From NCBI GenBank assembly GCA_003560935.1, contig PWJF01000111.1:1-5190 (forward strand): a stretch of 5,190 bases of DNA, in the 5' to 3' direction. Below, one piece after another: positions 1 to 5,190 of this stretch. The notes under the pieces are model-generated. The model made no database searches, was not told the DNA's origin, and saw only the letters and a list, made by a program, of their open reading frames with translations. Every line of letters begins with the position of its first letter. The stretch's first letter is position 1. A program made the position numbers and the translations under genes. This DNA is from Ignavibacteriales bacterium. GTDB taxonomy: Bacteria; Bacteroidota; Ignavibacteria; T3Sed10-11.

Positions 1-654
1 AAATATCCGGATGGTGATAGACGACGGATTACTTCTCCATACATCGAACAGATATCGATAAAAGCTTATCAAATAAATTTAATTTACGATCTACCCGAAC
101 TCGGATCGTTTGAGATAATTGCGCGGGATAAAAGAAACGATGTCGCAATGATAGGGGTGAACCGTAGGGATAATGCTATGCCCATCAGACCGCCTCCCCT
201 TCGTGTCGCTGTTGGCGATCCCTCAAAACTTTCATGGGGATCGTTTGTCTATATTCTCGGCTATCCAAAGGGATATAAAATGGTGACAAGGGGTATTGTC
301 AGCGATCCCAATCGTGACCGGCGTGCATCTTTTATCCTTGATGCACTCTTTAATGAAGGAATCAGCGGCGGACTAATTCTGGCTGTGCGCGGCGAGACCG
401 GTGAATTGGAGTGGATCGGCATGGCACGAGGCGGTTCTGCTTCAACTGAAATGATACTTACGCCACCCGAAGCTAAAATCGATGATATAGATCTTCTCAG
501 GCCGTACGAGGGTGACATATATGTCAATCCCGTAAAAAGAATCGAATACGGGATCACCCTACCTGTTTCTATGAAATCAATCCGGGCATTTCTTCAGGAA
601 CATTCAAGGGAAATCGAACAAAGGGGTTACTCGGTTTCAAGGTTTCTGGATTAA
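1..654 (+). CDS. Trypsin-like (HtrA/S1C-fold) serine protease, 5'-truncated by window edge
   Basis: The frame is open from base 1, so the gene begins upstream; the ATG at 148 lies inside the protease fold and is unlikely to be the true start. The visible part is 217 residues (numbered from base 1). It matches the second half of the chymotrypsin/HtrA fold: N46-D47-V-A, the position of the catalytic Asp (DLAvlkv in HtrA); Y84-I-L-G-Y-P-K-G91, like the HtrA 'aiGnPfG' strand; V95-T-R-G-I-V-S101, like 'vTxGivS'; L113-D-A; and G120-I-S-G-G124, with S122 as the presumed nucleophile. Y183-G-I-T-L-P188 resembles the 'GigFAIP' strand that ends the fold. The catalytic His would lie upstream and cannot be checked. 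About 60 residues separate S122 from that strand, longer than usual, and the protein stops 29 residues after P188, so there is no C-terminal PDZ domain. No signal peptide can be judged. Substrate and location are unknown. A non-catalytic trypsin-fold protein is possible. It is separated from the efflux operon by 166 bp and need not be related to it. Confidence 0.75.
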   Translation, partial: KYPDGDRRRITSPYIEQISIKAYQINLIYDLPELGSFEIIARDKRNDVAMIGVNRRDNAMPIRPPPLRVAVGDPSKLSWGSFVYILGYPKGYKMVTRGIVSDPNRDRRASFILDALFNEGISGGLILAVRGETGELEWIGMARGGSASTEMILTPPEAKIDDIDLLRPYEGDIYVNPVKRIEYGITLPVSMKSIRAFLQEHSREIEQRGYSVSRFLD

Positions 655-753
655 ATAAAATTTCCGTCACTATCCCACGCCGATATCCTGCCTTTACGTA
701 TCACCAATATAGTATTTTGTTATGATTTTTAGGTAAATTCTACCAATTTTGGG

Positions 754-782
754 TTGACAATTTGTTCTAGAAGCCTTACCTT
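754..782 (+). promoter_or_regulatory. Candidate promoter for the tetR-efflux operon
   Basis: A perfect TTGACA lies at 754-759. Seventeen bases later comes TACCTT at 777-782, which matches only 3 of 6 bases of the TATAAT consensus but keeps the key TA and final T. The same bases also fit the Bacteroidota-type pattern TTG, about 20 bases, TAnnTTT (754-756 and 777-783). Transcription would start near 789-792, about 30 bases before the repressor ATG. A better -10 match, TATACT at 788-793, is too far from TTGACA and has no good -35 box of its own. The promoter overlaps the palindrome at 780-813, as expected for an autorepressed operon. No other promoter is obvious in the gap. Confidence 0.5.
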
Positions 783-813
783 TACTATATACTAATTAAG
801 TAAAATAGTAAAG
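780..813. promoter_or_regulatory. Palindrome, probable TetR-family operator
   Basis: Perfect 9-bp inverted arms CTTTACTAT (780-788) and ATAGTAAAG (805-813) flank a 16-bp AT-rich centre. The centre holds a second small inverted pair, TACT (790-793) and AGTA (799-802), offset by half a base from the main axis. The element covers the end of the candidate -10 box, the predicted transcription start and the weak ribosome-binding region of the repressor gene. TetR-family dimers usually bind palindromes of this kind directly upstream of their own gene, so self-repression is the natural reading. The arms could also form an RNA hairpin in the leader. Binding itself is inferred. Confidence 0.55.
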
Positions 814-820
814 AAGATCA

Positions 821-1438
821 ATGAACCGTAAACAAACAATCTTGCTCACTGCCCGCAAACACTTCTCCCGGTATGGATACTCAAAAACTACGATGGATGA
901 GGTGGCACGGGATTGTGAGATAACCAAACCCACGCTCTACAATCATTTTGCCGGCAAAGCGGAGTTATTCAGAGCCGTAATCGACAGTGAACAGGAGGAA
1001 TGCTACTCAATGATCGAACAGGCCGTTGCCGGAGTCCAATCGGCTTCGGACAAGCTCCGCGCATATGCCGACATGCAAATCGAAACCATTAAAAAATTCA
1101 TCAATATTGGAGAACTTTCATCACAGGCGTTTCTCGACTTCCACCCCGAAGTGTTAAAGGTTTACAATATATATCGAAAAAAAGAAGAGAATTTTATTCG
1201 CCGATGGATCGAAGATGGGATAAAATCGAATGAATTCGCGCCAATCGATATAGACAGTGCAGCTCGACTTTATTATCTCCAACTGGCGGCGTTGAAATTT
1301 GATATACTTGTATTCAATAATTTTAATAACGCTGCAAATACATCCGAAGAAGATAAAACCGACATACTCAAGGAAGAAACAGATCGTTTTGTCAACCTTT
1401 TTTTACATGGATTATTGAGAAGGGATACATCTCTATGA
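821..1438 (+). CDS. TetR/AcrR-family transcriptional repressor of the efflux operon
   Basis: The product is 205 residues, a normal TetR-family length. The N-terminus shows the family DNA-binding domain: helix 1 around I7-F15 (ILLTARKHF), the G19-Y-S-K-T-T24 turn, and the helix-turn-helix at about 25-44 with recognition helix T35-K-P-T-L-Y-N-H-F43, followed by K46 and E48-L-F50. The usual Gly in the HTH turn is E33 here. Residues from about 55 on are the divergent ligand-binding and dimer domain, which gives no clue to the ligand; an Asn-rich stretch lies near 161-168. The only cysteines are C32 and C61. The ATG at 821 is chosen because the HTH domain begins at the usual distance from it; the ribosome-binding site (AAGAAG, 811-816) is weak. 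It is first in the operon and its stop overlaps the start of the channel gene, so it very probably represses itself and the pump genes through the palindrome at 780-813. Family assignment is firm; the regulatory target is inferred. Confidence 0.93.
   Translation: MNRKQTILLTARKHFSRYGYSKTTMDEVARDCEITKPTLYNHFAGKAELFRAVIDSEQEECYSMIEQAVAGVQSASDKLRAYADMQIETIKKFINIGELSSQAFLDFHPEVLKVYNIYRKKEENFIRRWIEDGIKSNEFAPIDIDSAARLYYLQLAALKFDILVFNNFNNAANTSEEDKTDILKEETDRFVNLFLHGLLRRDTSL
1417..1424 (+). promoter_or_regulatory. Ribosome-binding site of the channel gene, inside tetR
   Basis: GAGAAGGG lies 10 bases before the ATG at 1435, within the last codons of the repressor gene. It supports ATG 1435 over the alternative in-frame ATG at 1444, which would shorten the basic N-region of the signal peptide. 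Together with the ATGA overlap at 1435-1438 it suggests translational coupling. Confidence 0.6.
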
Positions 1439-2805
1439 AACACATGCTTTTTCTCTACCGACATGTTTTCTTTATCTTATTAATATGCATATTAATAACA
1501 TCTACTGTCAATGCTCAGACGGAGCTGACACTTCGACAAAGCATTGAGATCGCTCTTCGTAACAATCCGGATATCCGGGTAGCGGAAAAGGAAATATATA
1601 AATCGCTACACGGAAGAATCCGGGCACGCTCGGAACAGCTCCCGACCGTTTCTGCAAGGGGTAATTACGACCGCAGCTGGGAACTTCCCGAAATAGTATT
1701 TTCTCCCCCACCAGGTTTTCCCGGAGCGAACGGAGAAATACGGGCACGTATGGGTGTTGAACATACGATTTACAGCGGTGTGACATTGGAACAACCGATT
1801 TATACAGGCGGTGCATTGTCGGCGAGCAACCGCATGGCATCACGCGGAGTTGAGGTGTCCGAATACAATTTCTCATCGGTAGAGCAACAAACGATCGCTA
1901 ATGTTTACGATGCCTTCTATGGAATACTCTTTGCCGTAAAACTTATTACCGTGGCAAACCAGTCTCTGGAAAGCGCTGAGGAAAATCTGCGTCAGGTAGA
2001 ACGATTCTATGAAGAAGGTGCGACCTCCCGGTTCGAGCTGCTTCGTGCTCAGGTACAGGTGGGTACACTCCGCCCCAACGTAACCGAAGCAAAACATAAT
2101 TACGAACTTGCACTTGATAATTTAATAAATCTGCTCGGTATAAATGAATCGTCCGGTATTAATCTTAATGGATCTTTCGACCGACGCCGACGCACCTTAC
2201 TCGATGAAGATATTGAAACACTCGTGCAACAAGCCTATCAGTATCGCCCTGAGTATCAGATGCTCCATACACAAGAACACATGAACCGTGAAGGTATTCG
2301 TCTTGCAAGAAGTAACTTTCTGCCGAAGGTTTTCTTCAGTTCCTCCATGAGCTGGCAGGCATTGCAGAATGATATCAGCGGTTTAACCGGTGATGATTTT
2401 ACCCGGATTTCAAGTTCACAGCTTATTATACAGATCCCCTTATTCAACGGATTCGGTAATACCGCACAATACCAGCAAGCTCAGGTTGAACTGCAACAGA
2501 CTCAGATCCATAAAGAAAACTCGCGCAAACTAATTGCAATGGAAATTAAATCCTTGCATAAAAAGCTGCAAGAGACGGCCGAAATTCTCGAATCGCAGGA
2601 ACAGGTTATGGAACAGGCCGGGGAGGGATTGCGCCTTGCGAATCTGCTGTATGAAGAGGGAGCGGCGACATTGCTTGAAGTCATCGATGCACAGCTCGCA
2701 TACACGCAGGCAAGCATAAGTTATTATCGAGCGATTTATAATTTTAATACTACCTCGGTACAATTGGAACGGGCTGTCGGTATATTGTCTTCCGAAAATA
2801 TATGA
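1435..2805 (+). CDS. TolC-family outer-membrane efflux channel
   Basis: The product is 456 residues, a typical length for the outer-membrane factor of tripartite pumps. A signal peptide is clear: K2/H3/R9/H10, a hydrophobic core at 11-21, and a likely signal peptidase I site V25-N-A27|Q28. The mature part shows the internal two-fold repeat of the family. Each half has a helix start, a barrel segment ending in a matching motif (T117-L-E-Q-P-I-Y-T-G-G126; I332-Q-I-P-L-F-N-G-F-G341), and a helix-hairpin tip (Y192-EEGA196 to Q206; Y406-EEGA410 to Q420). L31-T-L-R-Q-S-I-E-I-A-L-R-N-N-P45 is the usual family opening. By alignment from memory to E. coli TolC, Y406 matches gate residue Y362, E415 and D418 match D371 and D374, E201 matches D153, and A411 stands where R367 would be. 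Protomers should trimerise into a beta barrel in the outer membrane with a periplasmic alpha tunnel. It precedes the adaptor gene by 31 bases and would provide the exit duct for that pump. Confidence 0.93.
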   Translation: MKHMLFLYRHVFFILLICILITSTVNAQTELTLRQSIEIALRNNPDIRVAEKEIYKSLHGRIRARSEQLPTVSARGNYDRSWELPEIVFSPPPGFPGANGEIRARMGVEHTIYSGVTLEQPIYTGGALSASNRMASRGVEVSEYNFSSVEQQTIANVYDAFYGILFAVKLITVANQSLESAEENLRQVERFYEEGATSRFELLRAQVQVGTLRPNVTEAKHNYELALDNLINLLGINESSGINLNGSFDRRRRTLLDEDIETLVQQAYQYRPEYQMLHTQEHMNREGIRLARSNFLPKVFFSSSMSWQALQNDISGLTGDDFTRISSSQLIIQIPLFNGFGNTAQYQQAQVELQQTQIHKENSRKLIAMEIKSLHKKLQETAEILESQEQVMEQAGEGLRLANLLYEEGAATLLEVIDAQLAYTQASISYYRAIYNFNTTSVQLERAVGILSSENI

Positions 2806-2814
2806 TAATAGTTA

Positions 2815-2821
2815 AAAGGAG
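2815..2821 (+). promoter_or_regulatory. Ribosome-binding site of the adaptor gene, with long spacing
   Basis: AAAGGAG is the only good Shine-Dalgarno match in the 31-base gap, but 15 bases separate it from the ATG at 2837, more than the usual 5-10. The next in-frame ATG (2843) is even farther away. No ATG, GTG or TTG lies between the in-frame TAA at 2813 and 2837, so 2837 is the first possible start; it leaves a sensible lipoprotein signal peptide. Confidence 0.5.
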
Positions 2822-2836
2822 AATCAAAAGAACGTT

Positions 2837-3985
2837 ATGAAAATGAAAATAAATATCTTTCTTCTTGCGTTTGCGCTTATTATGATGGGTGCGTGCGGTG
2901 AGTATAATGATGAGGCCCAACAGGAAACAATAATTCCTGTACACGTTTCTTCTGTCGAGACCGGTCCTATCGACCGCAGTATACGGTATATGGGCACGGT
3001 TTCCGGAGAACGTGATGTCCGGTTGTTTTCAAGAATTCCGGACAAAATTATTGAAATGCGGGCGGATGAAGGCGACATCGTAACGGATGGAGAGGTAATG
3101 GCAATTGTTGAAAATAAAGTGCTCAAAGAAGCGATCGACCAGGCGGAGGCAGCTCTCCGTATCGCCCGTGCAAATTTGAATAATATGGAGCGTGAATACA
3201 ACCGGGCTCAACGATTATACGATGAAGAAGCGATAAGCAGACAGCAATTCGACCAGATCGATACGCAATTCGAAAATACAGAAGCGTCGTTAGAACAGGC
3301 AAACGCCTCACTTACGCAGGCACAAGAGAATTACAATTACTCATACATCAGGGCACCGTTTGACGGTATTATCAACGAGCGGTTTTTAGAGCTCGGCGAT
3401 ATGGCTGCCGGCGGCGTGCCGGTCTTTAGTATCATCCAAACCGAAAATGTGAAGGTCAAAATCAATGTCGTAGACCGTGAGTATAATTACGTTCAGGAAG
3501 GACAGAAGGTACGACTGCGGGTACGGTCGGACCCCAACAGAGTTTTTACCGGGACGGTTACCAAGAAACGACCTGCTTTTGACCCGGTCAGCAGACTTGC
3601 ACAAGTCGAAATACTTTTCCCGAACAAAGACGGTTCACTTTATCCCGGCATGTTCGGCGAGGTAGAACTCGTTATCGATTCACGGGATAATGTCCCTCTC
3701 GTCCCGGTACAAGCCGTTCTTTATAGAATCGAATTGGATGAGTCGTTGGGTCGATTGATTGATGAACAATTAGTCAGACAACCGTATGTCTATGTTGTTG
3801 ATAACGGCCGGGCTGTTCGGCGTGATATCGAAATTGGATACGAAACACATGATGCCGCGGAAATTAGAAAAGGACTGGAACCCGGCGAACAGATCGTTGT
3901 TCGCGGACAAAATAATCTTATAGATGGGGCTCGGGTAAACATTACAAATGAAGTTGAATTTTCGTTCGGAGGAGGAGATCGATGA
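2837..3985 (+). CDS. RND efflux periplasmic adaptor (HlyD/AcrA-type membrane fusion protein), probable lipoprotein
   Basis: The product is 382 residues, normal for an AcrA-like adaptor. The N-terminus has K2/K4, a hydrophobic run at 5-17 and a lipobox-like M17-G-A-C20, so C20 is probably lipidated; Met at -3 is less common than Leu. The domains run as in the family: first half of the lipoyl domain with E78-G-D80 and D84-G85; coiled-coil alpha hairpin at about 92-165; second lipoyl half with R172-A-P-F-D-G177; beta-barrel at about 195-282; membrane-proximal domain from about 285, with V289-P-V-Q-A293 and G324. The hairpin tip carries R123, L127 and S134 in the R-x3-L-x6-S spacing known to contact TolC-type channels. 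Residues 297-315 form a charged insert between strands that are usually joined by a shorter link. The protein would bridge pump and channel in the periplasm. Its stop overlaps the pump start, which fits co-translation with its partner. Specific substrate is not evident. Confidence 0.93.
   Translation: MKMKINIFLLAFALIMMGACGEYNDEAQQETIIPVHVSSVETGPIDRSIRYMGTVSGERDVRLFSRIPDKIIEMRADEGDIVTDGEVMAIVENKVLKEAIDQAEAALRIARANLNNMEREYNRAQRLYDEEAISRQQFDQIDTQFENTEASLEQANASLTQAQENYNYSYIRAPFDGIINERFLELGDMAAGGVPVFSIIQTENVKVKINVVDREYNYVQEGQKVRLRVRSDPNRVFTGTVTKKRPAFDPVSRLAQVEILFPNKDGSLYPGMFGEVELVIDSRDNVPLVPVQAVLYRIELDESLGRLIDEQLVRQPYVYVVDNGRAVRRDIEIGYETHDAAEIRKGLEPGEQIVVRGQNNLIDGARVNITNEVEFSFGGGDR
3968..3977 (+). 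promoter_or_regulatory. Strong ribosome-binding site of the RND gene
   Basis: GGAGGAGGAG, a repeated near-perfect Shine-Dalgarno sequence, ends 4 bases before the ATG at 3982 and lies in the last codons of the adaptor gene, where it encodes part of the glycine run near its C-terminus. It fixes the pump start at 3982 and, with the ATGA overlap, suggests tight coupling of adaptor and pump synthesis. Confidence 0.75.
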
Positions 3986-5190
3986 ATATATCAGCAACTG
4001 CCGTCCACCGCGGTGTAACATTTACGATGATATTTCTTATTGTCATCGGTTTCGGGATATTCTCACTCACCCAGCTCCAAACGGATCTGCTGCCGGATAT
4101 CGATTTCCCGGTCGTTATTGTGCTGACGAGTTACACCGGCGTTGCACCCGAAGATATTGAAAATCTTATTACCCGGCCAATCGAAGAGGTTGTCATCGGC
4201 ATTGAAGATGTGCAGACGGTCTCATCCCGATCGATGTTCGGCACCTCGGTGGTTATTGTTGAATTTTCGTGGGGATCGGATATAGACAAAGCTGAACTGG
4301 ATATTATGAAACGGCTCGATCTCATTCGGGATGTTTTACCGGACGATGCACAAGAGCCGATGACCATTGCCATGGACCCGTCGTTCTTCCCCGTTCTCGT
4401 TCTCGGCATTACCTCCTCCACGGCAAGTATTATCGATTTGCGTGAAATCTCAGAACGACAGATCGAGCCGCGTGTCGAACGAATTCCGGGAGTAGGGTTA
4501 GCATATACCGGCGGCGGGCTGGACCGGGAGATCCAGGTTCATTTCGACCCGTATGCTTTAGCGGCAAAAGGTCTTTCTGTAACGGATATTATCCAGTCAT
4601 TGCGTATGGACAATATCAGACAGCCGGGCGGATATTTAACACATACCGATATAGAATACACGGTTCGAACTATAAGTACATACGAATCCGTCGATCAGAT
4701 AAAAAATACCGTCGTTGGAATTAAAGAAAGAGAACCCATTTACCTCAGTGATGTCGCTACAGTCCGTGATTGGTACGAAGAAGCACGGGGATTATCCAGG
4801 ATAGATCAGTCACCTTCGGTCGTATTGGTTATACAAAAACAAGCCGATGCGAACACCGTTCGAACGGTCGATCGCGTTCTCAGCGAACTGCCGAACATTT
4901 CAGGAGCCGTCGGCGAAGACATTCAATTTGTTGAGATCTTTAATCAGGCGGAATTCATTAATCAGTCAATTTTCACCTTGCGGAATACCGCTCTTATTGC
5001 ATTTCTCCTCGTCGGCGTTGTTCTGTTATTCTTTACGCATAATCTCCGGTCGTCTGCAATCGTAATGGTTTCAATTCCGATCGCGATCATCGCGACATTT
5101 TTCGTGATGTATATTGCAGATTTAACATTGAACATCATCTCGCTTGCCGGTCTTGCACTGGCGGTCGGGCTTATTGTCGATAACTCGATC
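3982..5190 (+). CDS. RND (HAE1-like) efflux pump inner-membrane subunit, 3'-truncated by window edge
   Basis: The frame is open from ATG 3982 to the window end and gives 403 residues, about 40% of the roughly 1,050 usual for AcrB-type pumps; no stop is seen. TM1 spans about 12-31, followed by the family signature L36-L-P-D-I-D-F-P43. The first periplasmic porter region follows, with the usual G-V-A-P-E-D-I-E stretch, then G177-G-G-L-D-R-E-I-Q-V186 and the N211...P215-G-G217 loop typical of the PN2 subdomain. TM2 lies at about 336-352, TM3 at about 359-378, and TM4 starts near 387 with G390-L-A-L-A-V-G-L-I-V-D-N-S-I403. D400 aligns with AcrB D407 of the proton relay; N401 stands in place of D408. 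The VDNS form argues for the hydrophobe/amphiphile (HAE) branch over heavy-metal RND pumps. The protein should trimerise in the inner membrane and export its substrate by proton antiport, with the adaptor and channel encoded just upstream. Whether the missing C-terminal half is intact cannot be judged here. Confidence 0.93.
   Translation, partial: MNISATAVHRGVTFTMIFLIVIGFGIFSLTQLQTDLLPDIDFPVVIVLTSYTGVAPEDIENLITRPIEEVVIGIEDVQTVSSRSMFGTSVVIVEFSWGSDIDKAELDIMKRLDLIRDVLPDDAQEPMTIAMDPSFFPVLVLGITSSTASIIDLREISERQIEPRVERIPGVGLAYTGGGLDREIQVHFDPYALAAKGLSVTDIIQSLRMDNIRQPGGYLTHTDIEYTVRTISTYESVDQIKNTVVGIKEREPIYLSDVATVRDWYEEARGLSRIDQSPSVVLVIQKQADANTVRTVDRVLSELPNISGAVGEDIQFVEIFNQAEFINQSIFTLRNTALIAFLLVGVVLLFFTHNLRSSAIVMVSIPIAIIATFFVMYIADLTLNIISLAGLALAVGLIVDNSI

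Noticed and set aside
261..557. 98-codon minus-strand open frame opposite the protease
   Set aside because: Shadow of the protease frame, whose conserved motifs fix the coding strand.
148..654. Protease as a complete 168-residue gene starting at ATG 148
   Set aside because: This start would remove the conserved N-D-V-A segment with the presumed catalytic Asp (139-141), while the frame stays open to base 1 with fold-like sequence, so the gene is longer and begins outside the window.
732..750. Possible terminator: GGTA-AATTC-TACC hairpin followed by TTTT
   Set aside because: The stem is only 4 bp with a 5-base loop, followed by only four T; too weak to call a terminator for the protease gene.
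1417..1433. GAGA/TCTC hairpin presenting the channel ribosome-binding site in its loop
   Set aside because: Four base pairs only; expected by chance and unlikely to be stable.
1508..1876. 122-codon minus-strand open frame inside the channel gene
   Set aside because: Antisense shadow of the TolC-family coding region; no domain-like pattern.
2824..3201. 125-codon minus-strand open frame opposite the start of the adaptor gene
   Set aside because: It lies entirely opposite a well-supported adaptor gene, reads as low-complexity Ser/Ile-rich sequence with no recognisable domain, and has no promoter or ribosome-binding site that I can see.
4131..4421. 96-codon minus-strand open frame inside the RND gene
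   Set aside because: Ser/Met/Arg-rich shadow opposite the conserved porter domain of the pump.
1..5190. CRISPR arrays, tRNA or rRNA genes, insertion sequences, toxin-antitoxin or phage genes
   Set aside because: No spaced direct repeats, cloverleaf-like sequence, transposase motifs or terminal inverted repeats were seen; the window is almost fully accounted for by the five genes.

Overview
The window holds a co-directional (+ strand) gene set from a diderm (Gram-negative type) bacterium. The signs are an outer-membrane TolC-family channel with a signal peptide, a probable lipoprotein periplasmic adaptor, and an RND inner-membrane pump. I cannot name the lineage from sequence alone. Clear purine-rich Shine-Dalgarno sequences precede the efflux genes, which argues mildly against typical Bacteroidota. 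The gene order and the lipoprotein adaptor would suit an FCB-like or other non-proteobacterial group; this is inference with low confidence.

Layout. Positions 1-654 are the 3' part of a trypsin/HtrA-fold serine protease gene whose start lies outside the window. It keeps the catalytic Asp and Ser signatures but has no PDZ domain after the protease fold. Positions 655-820 are a 166-bp non-coding gap with no convincing terminator. The gap carries a TTGACA-type promoter candidate and a palindrome with perfect 9-bp arms just before the next start codon, which is a good operator candidate. Positions 821-1438 encode a TetR/AcrR-family repressor. Positions 1435-2805 encode a TolC-family outer-membrane efflux protein whose start overlaps the repressor stop (ATGA). 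Positions 2837-3985 encode an HlyD/AcrA-type membrane fusion protein. Positions 3982-5190 encode the first 403 residues of an RND (HAE1-like) permease, again starting in an ATGA overlap and running off the window end in TM4. There is no gene-free stretch over 300 bases.

How it works together. The four genes from 821 onward look like one transcription unit: repressor, outer-membrane channel, adaptor, pump. The repressor is encoded first in its own operon and probably represses itself together with the pump by binding the palindrome over the promoter, with release by an unknown ligand. The three pump parts would form a proton-driven tripartite exporter across both membranes. The adaptor hairpin carries the R-x3-L-x6-S tip motif and the channel carries two matching YEEGA tip loops, so the two look like true partners. 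The substrate cannot be told from this sequence.

I see no previously undescribed system here. The window is a recognisable tripartite efflux operon, with some details worth a second look: the operator palindrome, substitutions at the channel gate, a D-to-N change in the pump proton relay, an insert in the adaptor, and the PDZ-less protease fragment.
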